A stretch of DNA of 64,000 nt from Runella slithyformis DSM 19594 (lineage in GTDB: Bacteria > Bacteroidota > Bacteroidia > Cytophagales > Spirosomataceae): NCBI RefSeq assembly GCF_000218895.1, contig NC_015703.1, forward strand, positions 1,611,501-1,675,500. Reading direction: 5' to 3'. Under the pieces are notes generated by a model. The model was not told where the DNA came from, did no database searches, and was given only the letters and a program-made list of their open reading frames with translations. A program made the translations under genes and the position numbers. Positions 46,722 through 55,700 of this stretch are shown piece by piece (position 1 is the first letter of the stretch; each line of letters begins with the position of its first letter).

Positions 46722-48005
46722 ATGTCTGAAGATTTTCTGTATTTCCTGTGGCAATTTCAGTATTTCCAAAAAACCAACCTGCAAACGGCGGGCGGTGAGG
46801 CGCTTCAGATACTGGCCGTGGGGTTGCGCAATACCAATGCCGGTCCTGATTTCCTGAACGGACGCGTGCTTATTGACGGCCTGGAATGGGTGGGTAACGT
46901 CGAAATGCACCTGCGAAGTTCGGATTGGCACCGACATACCCACACGCACGACCGCGCCTACGACAGCGTGATCCTGCACGTGGTCTGGGAAAACGACGCC
47001 GTCATTGAGCGCCCCGATGGCTCCTTGGTGCCTACGCTCGCGCTTAAACCGCTTACTTCTTTGTTGTTGCTGCAAAAATACCGTGCGCTCCTCGACAGCC
47101 GCGAAGTGATTCCGTGCGCGCGTCAGTTTGAGGGCGTACCTGAACTTCAAAAACGCTCCATGCTTGACCGTGCCCTTCTCCAACGCCTTCAACGCAAGGC
47201 GGCGACGGTGCATGAAATGTTGGCGCGTAATCAGCAGGATTGGGAAGAAACCACCTATCAGCTGTTGGCGCAAAACTTTGGGTTTAAGATCAATGCCGAG
47301 CCCATGCTTCGTTTGGCGCAGGGCCTGCCGTTGAAAGTACTCTTAAAACACCGCGATAATCTTACCCAATTGGAAGCCCTGCTGCTGGGCCAATCGGGAC
47401 TGCTGACCAACGCACCGGGGGCTGACGATTACTCGATGGTGCTGGAGCGCGAATACGCATTTTTGGCCACAAAATATGGGGTTAATTCTCATCAACTCCG
47501 CGCGCATGAGTGGAAATTTTTACGTCTTCGGCCGGCCAATTTTCCAACGGTTCGGTTGGCGCAGTTAGCCACTTTAATTCAGCAGCAAACAAGCTTTTTT
47601 TCGCTCTTCATTCATGCCGATACGGTACCCCAATTGAGTAATGTATTGCACGTTCAGCAGTCCGATTATTGGCGAAAACATTATTTATTTCAGAAAGAAT
47701 CGGCGGTAAAAGTACCCGCTCTGGGGAAAACGTCGGTGGAAAATATCATCATTAATACCGTTGTACCGCTCTTGGTGGCCTATTCGGAAGCGCGCGACAA
47801 CCGCAGTTTTTTGGACAAAGCCATGGGATTTTTGGAGCAACTTCCTACGGAAAAAAATCACGTGACGGAAGTATGGGAAACATTGGGCCAATCTGCCAAA
47901 AACGCCTTTGATTCACAGGCAGTTATTGAACTGTACACTCATTTTTGCCAGCCGAAACATTGCCTTAGCTGCACCATTGGCACAACTCTTCTACGTCACT
48001 CCTGA
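46722..48005 (+). CDS. DUF2851 family protein
   Basis: This is a 427-residue Bacteroidota protein of unknown function. The N-terminus MSEDFLYFLWQFQYFQKTNLQT and LGLRNTNAGPDFLNGRV-type motifs (GLRNTNAGPDFLNGRVLIDGLEWVGNVEMHLRSSDW) with HDRAYDSVILHVVW are the DUF2851 signature. The conserved Asp, Glu and His resemble a metal- or nuclease-like site. The C-terminus holds a Cys-containing CLSCTIGTTLL. There is no signal peptide. It is divergent from the giant gene and upstream of the M28 peptidase. Confidence 0.93.
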   Translation: MSEDFLYFLWQFQYFQKTNLQTAGGEALQILAVGLRNTNAGPDFLNGRVLIDGLEWVGNVEMHLRSSDWHRHTHTHDRAYDSVILHVVWENDAVIERPDGSLVPTLALKPLTSLLLLQKYRALLDSREVIPCARQFEGVPELQKRSMLDRALLQRLQRKAATVHEMLARNQQDWEETTYQLLAQNFGFKINAEPMLRLAQGLPLKVLLKHRDNLTQLEALLLGQSGLLTNAPGADDYSMVLEREYAFLATKYGVNSHQLRAHEWKFLRLRPANFPTVRLAQLATLIQQQTSFFSLFIHADTVPQLSNVLHVQQSDYWRKHYLFQKESAVKVPALGKTSVENIIINTVVPLLVAYSEARDNRSFLDKAMGFLEQLPTEKNHVTEVWETLGQSAKNAFDSQAVIELYTHFCQPKHCLSCTIGTTLLRHS

Positions 48006-48091
48006 CCGTTTGATAAATACTTTTGAAACAACGAAACGATAATCTTCGCTTTTTTGTATTTTTATAAGTTATTAACGCTTCCACAACCCCT

Positions 48092-49561
48092 ATGTGTCGT
48101 AAAGTTTTACCTGCTTTTTCACTCAGCCTCACGCTGGTCGCTTTTTTGGCTTTTCGCGGTGACAATGAGTACGTTTCCACTTTTCAAAAACTCAACGAAG
48201 ATATCCTTAAAAACAGCCGGGCCTACGAAACCCTCGGTACCGCCACCTCCACCATCGGACACCGCCTCACGGGCAGTACCAACGGGGCCAAAGCCGAGCA
48301 ATACGCTTTTAACCTGTTTAAAAAATACGGCTACGCCGACGTTAAATTCCAGCCCTTTGAAGTGGAATCCTGGATGCGCGATACCGTTACGCTGGAAGTG
48401 GTTCCCAACAAAAGCGATAATTTTCGCAGTGTACCCGTGGTAGCCTTGGCGCACTCTCCCGTGCAGGCGCGGGTCAACGGCCCGATCGTGGATGTAGGCA
48501 ACGGCCTGGAAGAAGACTTTGAAGCCTTAAAAGACCGAATTAAGGGCAAAATTGCCTTGGCAAACATCGGTTTGGTCAACGGAAAGCCCGGTCAGAAAAA
48601 TTTACACCGCTCGGAAAAAACGGCTCTGGCCATCAAATACGGCGCGACGGCCATCATCACGGTCAATCAGGTGCCCGGCAATGTATTACTGACCGGAACC
48701 GCTTCGGTGACGGGCTCACTGATCGCTATTCCGGCCGTGAATATCTCTAAAGAAAGCGGCGAAGAGATCCGCAACTGGATCAAAGTGGACACCGACCTGC
48801 ACGCGATCGTGGATATGCGCAACGTAAGCAAAAAGATTAAGGCCCGCAACGTGATCGCCACCTTGCCGGGCAAAACCGACGAGCGCATCGTTATCGGCGG
48901 GCATTTAGACTCCTGGGACCTGGCCACGGGCGCTACGGACAACGGTCTCGGTTCCTTTACCGTCATGGACATAGCCCGCGCTTTCAAAGCCCTTAAATTG
49001 AAACCCAAACGTACCATTGATTTTGTACTTTTCATGGGTGAAGAACAGGGATTGCTGGGCTCGCGGCAAGTCGTAAAAGAACTGATCAAAACCAAACAGG
49101 TCGACAAAGTGAAGTTTATGATGAACCTCGACATGACCAACAACGTACAGGGAATGAGCGTAGGCGGTCGCGACGAATTGATCGCCTTTTTCAAAGCAGC
49201 AGGCGAGCAGATTAAAAAAGTGGACGGCAGCTTCGCCAATACCGTCAGCAGCCGTGCCGGCCTACATTCAGACCATCAGCCATTTATGTTGGAAGGAATT
49301 CCGACGGGCGCTCCGGCGGGACGGCTGGCCCCGAATGTGTTTGGGTGCTACCACGCCAACTGCGACAATTTTAACCTCGTCAATCGGGAAGAAATGGTCA
49401 ACGGGGTGCGCTTCTCGGCCATGCTGCTCTACGCACTTGCCAACGCCTCTGACCTTCCCGCAAAAAAACTGGACAGTAACAAAACCCGCGATTTGCTCAT
49501 TGCACAAGGGCTCAAAAAGGAATTGATCTTGGGTCAGGACTGGAAATGGGGCGATAATTGA
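48092..49561 (+). CDS. M28 family zinc aminopeptidase
   Basis: This is an exported di-zinc peptidase with an N-terminal signal (VLPAFSLSLTLVAFLAFRG). A PA-like insertion (~110-250) precedes the catalytic domain. Zinc ligands appear in order: GGHLDSWD (His, ~270), GATDNGLGS (Asp), GEEQGLLGS (Glu plus catalytic Glu), NLDMTNN (Asp) and SDHQPFMLEGIP (His). The 489-residue length is normal. It would release N-terminal amino acids from peptides in the periplasm. It is the last core-like gene before the AT-rich accessory stretch. Confidence 0.93.
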   Translation: MCRKVLPAFSLSLTLVAFLAFRGDNEYVSTFQKLNEDILKNSRAYETLGTATSTIGHRLTGSTNGAKAEQYAFNLFKKYGYADVKFQPFEVESWMRDTVTLEVVPNKSDNFRSVPVVALAHSPVQARVNGPIVDVGNGLEEDFEALKDRIKGKIALANIGLVNGKPGQKNLHRSEKTALAIKYGATAIITVNQVPGNVLLTGTASVTGSLIAIPAVNISKESGEEIRNWIKVDTDLHAIVDMRNVSKKIKARNVIATLPGKTDERIVIGGHLDSWDLATGATDNGLGSFTVMDIARAFKALKLKPKRTIDFVLFMGEEQGLLGSRQVVKELIKTKQVDKVKFMMNLDMTNNVQGMSVGGRDELIAFFKAAGEQIKKVDGSFANTVSSRAGLHSDHQPFMLEGIPTGAPAGRLAPNVFGCYHANCDNFNLVNREEMVNGVRFSAMLLYALANASDLPAKKLDSNKTRDLLIAQGLKKELILGQDWKWGDN

Positions 49562-49656
49562 TGGTAGAGACGCAATACTTTGCCTCTAAAATTAATCTGT
49601 CTCTTTTAAATAACTTTCATAGTTTATGACATGTGTCCATATAGCTATGGAGTTTT

Positions 49657-49675
49657 AAACGTATTATGTACGTTT
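49657..49675. promoter_or_regulatory. Inverted repeat upstream of the AAA ATPase
   Basis: AAACGTA (49657-49663) and TACGTTT (49669-49675) flank TTATG and lie about 90 bp before the ATPase ATG. They could be an operator for a tightly controlled accessory gene. Symmetry is the only evidence. Confidence 0.3.
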
Positions 49676-49762
49676 CCATATGCCTAATTTATCCTTAGTT
49701 TTAACAAAAAGAATTTTTTATTGTGCAAAGACGTTCTTTATTTGCAGAAAATTATATTTAAA

Positions 49763-51115
49763 ATGAAAATTCTCTTAAAGAATATAGGTATTTTAACAGA
49801 AGCTATGTTTGACTTTTCAAAGGATTTAATTATCCTTTGTGGCCCAAATAATACAGGGAAAACCTATGCAGCTTATAGTATTTATGGAATTTACAGTTTG
49901 GCTCAGAATAATAGGCGTCGTAAACCCATCAAGGGTAGAACCCTACAAACTTTTGAAGAAGATGGTTCAATCTCTTTAAATATTGAAGATTTTTTTAATG
50001 AAGTAAAAAAACAATTTATAAAGGAGTATGAAGACAGCTTTATAAAATTTCTCCCAAGCTTATTTGCCGCAGATGACTCGTTTTTTAAAGATTCACAAAT
50101 ATCAATTCAAATCGAAGACAAAGATATAATAAACGATATCTACACTAAAGGGTTCAAAAACCAAATAAAACTCGGCAGTAATTTAACTATTCAACTAGAA
50201 AAAGCACCAGAAAGCTTAATATGTGAAATAATAACTATTCAAGAAGGCCCTCAACATTCAGTTTTTAAATCGTTAGGTGCAGAACTTGTTTATGACACCC
50301 TAATTGAGCTTTTTTCACAGTCAATATTTAATCATGTCTATATTACTCCTGCTGAACGGAGCGCTATTAATATATTTAGTCGGGAACTATCTGTCCGAAG
50401 AAATGCAATTATTGACGAGCTTCTAGAATTAAGAGAAAAAAAATCTGAAATTGACCCTTTAAAAAAAGTCCAACGGTACCCTTTACCTATTCGTGACAGC
50501 TTAGCTATTGCTGAAGATCTAGGTAATCTTCAAAAAGAGAAAAGTGATTTCGAATTTCTAGCTAATAGATTAGAAGAATATGTTCTAAAAGGAAAAATCA
50601 AAGTTTCGAAAGAAGGTGATCTCCAATTCACACCAAACAAAGGCAAAGTAAAAAATTTAAATATACATTTAACAGCATCAATTGTTAAATCGTTATCAAA
50701 CTTGGTATTTTATTTTAGGCATTTAGCGAAAAAGGGTGATTTTATAATTATAGATGAGCCTGAATTAAATCTCCATCCCGACAATCAAAGAATAATTGCA
50801 AGATTTTTAGGAGAAATTGTTAATAACGGTTTTAAGGTTATGATAAGTACCCATAGTGACTATATTATCCGAGAACTAAATAATATGATTATGCTTCATT
50901 CTGGAGGCGATAAAGCTAAGGAGCTAATCTCTAAATATGAATATAAAGATTATCAGCTACTTGATTATAATAGAGTAGGTTCATATCTCTTTAAAACAAA
51001 TAAAAATGTTTCTTTAGAAATGAGCGAAACTGGCTTTGAAGTTTCAACCATTGATGAAGAAATTAATAAACTAAACCGAACGTCAGAAGATATTTACTTT
51101 AGCCTTTTTGATTAA
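49763..51115 (+). CDS. AAA_15/OLD-like ABC-type ATPase (defence-like)
   Basis: This 450-residue ATPase is of the AAA_15 type, related to OLD, RecF and SMC heads. Walker A is GPNNTGKT (~27-34), and a coiled, charged middle follows. The signature-like SIVKSLSNLVFYF precedes Walker B IIIDEPELNLHPDNQ (~330), and the H-loop is ISTHSDYII (~361). There is no TOPRIM domain, unlike OLD/GajA. The ATG at 49763 is chosen because the upstream TTG/ATG extension is unconserved-looking and the RMND-like start MKILLKNIG fits AAA_15 starts. The next gene begins 5 bp after its stop. The AT-rich base use differs from the neighbours, which suggests horizontal transfer. Such ATPases usually activate a partner nuclease. 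Confidence 0.85.
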   Translation: MKILLKNIGILTEAMFDFSKDLIILCGPNNTGKTYAAYSIYGIYSLAQNNRRRKPIKGRTLQTFEEDGSISLNIEDFFNEVKKQFIKEYEDSFIKFLPSLFAADDSFFKDSQISIQIEDKDIINDIYTKGFKNQIKLGSNLTIQLEKAPESLICEIITIQEGPQHSVFKSLGAELVYDTLIELFSQSIFNHVYITPAERSAINIFSRELSVRRNAIIDELLELREKKSEIDPLKKVQRYPLPIRDSLAIAEDLGNLQKEKSDFEFLANRLEEYVLKGKIKVSKEGDLQFTPNKGKVKNLNIHLTASIVKSLSNLVFYFRHLAKKGDFIIIDEPELNLHPDNQRIIARFLGEIVNNGFKVMISTHSDYIIRELNNMIMLHSGGDKAKELISKYEYKDYQLLDYNRVGSYLFKTNKNVSLEMSETGFEVSTIDEEINKLNRTSEDIYFSLFD

Positions 51116-51120
51116 TTAAT

Positions 51121-51669
51121 ATGATTTTACAAAAAATTGACGAATTAATTTTTACTGGATATAAAGAACCTACTTCTGGTAGAAGTTTTGTACTGAAAGA
51201 AAATGCTAAACAAGCCAAATGTACACAAGCACGATTTGAATGTAAGCAGGATGTTTTAGTGTACAAATTTGATAAATCAGTAAAAATTAACCAGAAGAAA
51301 GTAGACGACAAGTTTCCTTTTCTAAGAGACATAGAAGGGTTAAAATCAATGTGTGACTTTATTTTATTTTATCAGAAACCACAAAAACTATTAGTGGTAT
51401 TGTGCAATTTAAAGTCAGGAAACAAGCATAATTGTCAAGCACAACTAAAATCAGGCAGAATTTTTGCTGAATTTTTAGTAAATACAGCAAAACGATATTA
51501 TTCTTCTGATTTTGACAATGTAACAATCAATTATAGGCAAGTACTTTTTTCTTCGAAATTACTTTACAAAACACAATTAAGAGTTCCATCACATGATTCA
51601 GAGAAGATAAAAAACTATCTTTCAAATGATGAAATTACCGATATTTGCAACTTAGAAAACTTGTTCTGA
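51121..51669 (+). CDS. Small PD-(D/E)XK-like protein paired with the ATPase
   Basis: I do not recognise a named family. The 182-residue protein shows a possible PD-(D/E)XK core: Asp79 in MCDFILFY, a short turn, then the strand VVLCNLKSG (Asn96-Leu97-Lys98), and a downstream helix with QAQLKSGRIFAEFL. The usual acidic residue before XK is Asn, so activity is uncertain. The ORF starts 5 bp after the ATPase and is likewise AT-rich, so the two form one unit. Its last residues and stop codon are in the left inverted repeat of the IS630 element, so the C-terminus may be altered or truncated. The nuclease assignment is inference. Confidence 0.65.
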   Translation: MILQKIDELIFTGYKEPTSGRSFVLKENAKQAKCTQARFECKQDVLVYKFDKSVKINQKKVDDKFPFLRDIEGLKSMCDFILFYQKPQKLLVVLCNLKSGNKHNCQAQLKSGRIFAEFLVNTAKRYYSSDFDNVTINYRQVLFSSKLLYKTQLRVPSHDSEKIKNYLSNDEITDICNLENLF

Positions 51670-51689
51670 GATAATATTGATGGGTGAAT
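51656..51689 (+). repeat. IS630 left terminal inverted repeat
   Basis: The tip AAAACTTGTTCTGAG is an exact inverted match to the right end. The repeat contains the TGA stop (51667-51669) of the upstream small gene. Confidence 0.85.
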
Positions 51690-51717
51690 AGGTTTGTAAA
51701 GTTTGTAAATTGCATTT

Positions 51718-52194
51718 ATGAAAGCAAAATACAAACCATCAGATTACGAAATACTACGTCGCCGCTGCGTGGAGTTGAAAGAAGCGGGTTGGAAGCAGAA
51801 GGACATCACCTCGGCTCTTGGACTGACCGAGGGCTGGGTAAGCCAGACGCTGAAAAAGTATCGGGAGTTGGGGGCGGAAGGCTTGCTGGCCCGAAAGCCG
51901 CCAGGTTCGTTGCCTAAACTGACGTCAGAACAGCTTTCGCAGCTTGTCGAAGAGCTTAAACAAGGTGCTGTCAGCCACGGTTTTCCCGGCCACATCTGGA
52001 CACGCTCTCGTGTCAACGAGTTGATTGGCAGGCTATTCGGTGTCAGCTACGACCTAACGCAGGTGGGGCGTATCCTAAAAAAACTGGGATGGAGCTTGCA
52101 GAAGCCCGCCAAAAAGGCTCGCCAGCAGAGCAAGCAGAAAGTCCAGCAGTGGCGGGAAGAGACGGTACCGGAATTAAAAAAAAGCCGAGGATGA
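51718..52194 (+). CDS. IS630 transposase, N-terminal frame (DNA-binding part)
   Basis: This is the first part of the transposase, with helix-turn-helix segments GWKQKDITSALGLTEGWVSQTLKKYRELG (~24-52) and a second winged part (~65-135, RSRVNELIGRLFGVSYDLTQVGRILKKLGWS). The frame ends at TGA 52192-52194 just after an A8 run (52176-52183). The catalytic domain continues in the +1 frame, so a full enzyme needs a frameshift or transcriptional slippage. Confidence 0.88.
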   Translation: MKAKYKPSDYEILRRRCVELKEAGWKQKDITSALGLTEGWVSQTLKKYRELGAEGLLARKPPGSLPKLTSEQLSQLVEELKQGAVSHGFPGHIWTRSRVNELIGRLFGVSYDLTQVGRILKKLGWSLQKPAKKARQQSKQKVQQWREETVPELKKSRG

Positions 52195-52729
52195 GAACCG
52201 TGCTATCGTATATATCGATGAATCAGGCTTCTATCTGCTCCCCCTCGTTTGCCGTACGTGGGCACCCAAGGGTAAAACGCCCATTATCGAGGAGAAGGCG
52301 GGCAAAGAACACCTCAGTCTGATCGCCGCGATGGCCCCTAATGGGAGGCTGTACGTCGGCGGACAAGACAAGGCATACAATAGTGAGGGGGTGGTTGACT
52401 TTCTGGAGTACCTATGCCGCAGGTACCGCAGCAAGGACTTGATCGTGATCTGGGATGGCGCGACCATCCACCGTAGCCAAGCCATAAAGGACTTTTTGGC
52501 GCGCAAGAAAGGGCGCGTGCACCTTGTGGCCCTGCCTGGTTATAGCCCGGAACTGAACCCGGTCGAGTTGCTGTGGAGTCAGTTAAAAAGAGAGCTCAAA
52601 AACCGGGTATTCCTCGACCTGACAGATTTGGCCGAAGTGTTGAAAGAAAAAATTGAGGAGGTCAGAAAAGACACGGAATTGCTGGTTTCATTCTTTAAAA
52701 AGAAGGAAGTAGCTTTCTTTACAGGATAA
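52184..52729 (+). CDS. IS630 transposase, catalytic DDE frame
   Basis: This is the second part, read from GCC at 52184 in the +1 frame. The DDE triad is intact: YIDESGFYL (Asp), VIWDGATIHRS (Asp) and PELNPVELLW (Glu). It has about 180 residues and ends at TAA 52727-52729 in the right inverted repeat. Both frames together give about 337 residues, the usual IS630 transposase length. It has no good independent start, so it is expected to be a fusion product. Confidence 0.88.
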   Translation, partial: AEDENRAIVYIDESGFYLLPLVCRTWAPKGKTPIIEEKAGKEHLSLIAAMAPNGRLYVGGQDKAYNSEGVVDFLEYLCRRYRSKDLIVIWDGATIHRSQAIKDFLARKKGRVHLVALPGYSPELNPVELLWSQLKRELKNRVFLDLTDLAEVLKEKIEEVRKDTELLVSFFKKKEVAFFTG

Positions 52730-52764
52730 TTCATCTATCAATAAGTACTCAGAACAAGTTTTTT
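52729..52764 (-). repeat. IS630 right terminal inverted repeat
   Basis: The reverse complement reads AAAACTTGTTCTGAG at the tip (52762-52748), matching the left end. It overlaps the transposase stop codon. Confidence 0.85.
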
Positions 52765-52773
52765 GATAAATCA

Positions 52774-55700
52774 TTACTCCACTTTCACTTTTCCTCCTCC
52801 CGAATAGCTTCTGAAATCTCCCGAATACATCGCATCCGCCGAAACGGGGCCGAGCGTGAACATCCCTTTGGTAATCACGCGCACCATGTAGTAGAACGTC
52901 TTCGGTGTGTTGTTGGCCGTAGTATAATAATTGATACGGTCGTCGCGGATGTCAAAATGGTCGGGAGTGGTGGGGTTCTTGATCCACGGCATATCACGCG
53001 GCTCGGTCAGGCGCGGATTTTCGATCTCAAAGGCCGCCGGAAGCAGGTCCGTCACCACCACATTTTCCACGGGCGAGCCGTCGGTACTCGTCAGCGTGAT
53101 TTTCACCACGACCAGGTCATTTTGGCGGAAAGTGCTCAACGGCTGACCGTTACGATTCAAAAACTGTTTCCGCACGCGCAGCCCTGCATCTTCTTCTACA
53201 TACGACCCCGTGGCACTCAAGCCTTCGCTTTGCGCAAACCAGTACAGAGAACCTTTGCCGGAGGCCGTGATTTGTGTCTTTTGATTCAGCGCTTTAGTGA
53301 TTAGCAGATCTTTTCCGTCAAATTTACCCACTACTGACTTCCCGCTACTCACTACTGCCGTTACTGTCGAACCGGTATTTTTCTTTGCCAGTTTTCCCAA
53401 AGCCAAAAAGGCAAACGCTGCTTCCTGCGTGTTAAGGTACGCGGTTGAATTGAGCGCCTGCGACAGGCGACGCGCCAAGGTTGGGATTTGGAGGCTGTTG
53501 GCATCCGTTTCGATCAACGTATTCAGGGTCAGCGCTATATTCCGAATCGGCGAGGCAAAACTACCGCTCAATTGGCGGGAAGAATGCGTTTCGGCCAACG
53601 TAGCGGGCAATAGCGCCGCATAACTGCGTTCATCCCCGATCTGCTTAAAGGCGGCCGCCAGCAAATAGCGCGTATCCGACGTCAGCAATTGTTGGTTTTG
53701 TTTGTAATAATTCATGGAAGCACGGTTGGCTTTTCCGCCCAGCGCCAATACATACAGCGAGTACAGCGACGATCGGCTCGCGATCGTTACCTGCGTGTAG
53801 CCGCTTGCTTCATCGTAGGTATAATCGTATTCGGTGGCGGGAGAACCCGTTTTGACCGTCAGATAATCCAACATTCTTCCCAAAGCCGATGGATTGATCT
53901 CAAATCCGGCCCGTTGGGCTTCCATGAGAAAATGGGTAGCGTAAGCCGTTCCCCAGGCGGACTCTTCGGTCCCGGCGGGCCAGTAGCTTACCGCACCGCT
54001 CGGCAACTGCATGCTCTCTATTTTTTGAATGGCCGCCTGAACGTTGAAATTTGGATTATAGTCACTTTCCCCCGTTTTGACAATGTAGGTTTTGGGAGCA
54101 ATGGATTTGACAACATCGGCAAAGTACAACTGCGGAAATGCCTTGGAGATCGTCTGCTCAATGCACCCGTGCGGGTACCCCAACAGGTAATCCAGGGCTT
54201 TGGCATACTGCACCATCGGCGAGCGGCTCACCACCAGTTTACTGCTGACCGTCGAAGGAATCAAACCATTGCCGCTAAGGTCAACGGTGCCGGTGCTCCC
54301 GCCGGCGATCACGCCGGACTGTGAGGTTTTCAACAAAGACGCCGCGGGTCGGATCGTCAGTTCGGTTCTTTCGACAAACTTCTCTTTGCCGTTGCTCACC
54401 GTCACGGTCACGCTACCGGTGCCCATCCCCTGTGCCGCTTTTACCACAAATGAGGTCCGGCTTTCTTTTTCGGGGGCAATACTCAGGGTTTGGCTTTTGG
54501 CCTGCAGATTCCGGAGTTGTCCGTTCACACTGAGACTAACCTGCACGTTGGCGGCTGTTTTTTCGGTATTGGTCACGTTGACCGGCACGATCAGCTCATC
54601 TTCCGGACTCAGGAAGCGCGGCAGAGCGGTACTGATCACGATGGGATCCGCCACTTTCATGTTTTTGTTGCCCGACCCAAACGCGTTGTCTTTATAAGCC
54701 ACCGCCATGATGCGCAGATCGCCGGAGAATTGGGGAATATCCACTTCAAATTCCACTTCACCACTCATGCCTGCATCGAGTTGCCCGGACCAATAAGCCA
54801 CCAAATTGACGCGCCCATTAGAAAGCGGATTGATGCGTTTTTCCAGATCATAGCCATCTCCTCCCACACTGCTTGTGGAAGCCAGTGAAAGTTCGGGAAA
54901 CAGGAACGGATACAGATCGTGGCTACTGACTTCCAAGGCCCGTTTCTGATAGAAGAACCCATGAATATCGGGCGTCTGAAAGTTTTTGATCTGAAGTATT
55001 CCTTCATCTACCACAGCCACGGTCACCTGCGCATTGCGGGCCGTTTTGATGCGGATTTTTTGTTTGGTTTTGGAACGGGATTTTTCCACGGCCACGATTT
55101 CCACAGGCAATTTTGTATCTTCATCTTCAACCTTGACCGACGCAAATCCGTGCGCTACGGTCAGCGGCAGATTGGAATTATCTAATGGTCGAATCAGCGT
55201 GGCGGAAATAAACACATTCGGCAGATGCTCACTGCCTACGGAGAAACTGAATTCGGCGGATTTGTTATCGGTCGTTAAATAGGTATGTTCCAGTATTTTA
55301 TTGCGTTCGACAGTCACCAAGAGTTTACCCACAAACGGCGTTTTGAACAAAACCGTGGCTTTGTCGCCCACCTTATAGCTTGGCTTATCAAATTCCATCA
55401 GCACTTCGCCTTCATTGCTCACCTCAAACGACGAGGCCGAAGTACTTCCCCAACCATACGCATAAAAGCTGATCATCGAATAGCCCGTGGTGGTCGGTGT
55501 CCCCACCGACCCACTTATGCGCCGTATCCTTACTTCATATTCCCCCGACACCGTGGGCACGTAACGAACCTCCGCCAAACCGTTTTTAAAGTTCACGATG
55601 TTGGAATAGACCACTTTTTCGCGTTTTTTGGAAGAATACCGCAATTGATCGTTTTGTTTTTCCACCACCGTCTGATAATCCATGCGAATCACCTCTACCT

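Larger units (their letters stand above)
51656..52764 (+). mobile_element. IS630-family insertion sequence
   Basis: The element is about 1.1 kb. Terminal inverted repeats are imperfect but clear: left 51656-51689 and right 52729-52764 share AAAACTTGTTCTGAG exactly at the tips, then ATTGAT and a further TGAAT. TA dinucleotides near both ends (51653-51654 and 52767-52768) fit IS630 target choice, although the exact edges are unclear. It carries a two-frame DDE transposase. It lies between the ATPase operon and the alpha-2-macroglobulin gene, a few bases from the latter's stop. Confidence 0.9.

Noticed and set aside
49637-49650. CCATATAGCTATGG near-palindrome upstream of the ATPase
   Set aside because: The arms are only five bases, and such AT-rich short symmetry is common by chance; not listed as a site.
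52089-52322. Plus-strand frame within the IS630 element (…KKKPRMRTVLSYISMN)
   Set aside because: This is the third frame. It lacks the DDE residues, which lie in the frame starting at 52184.
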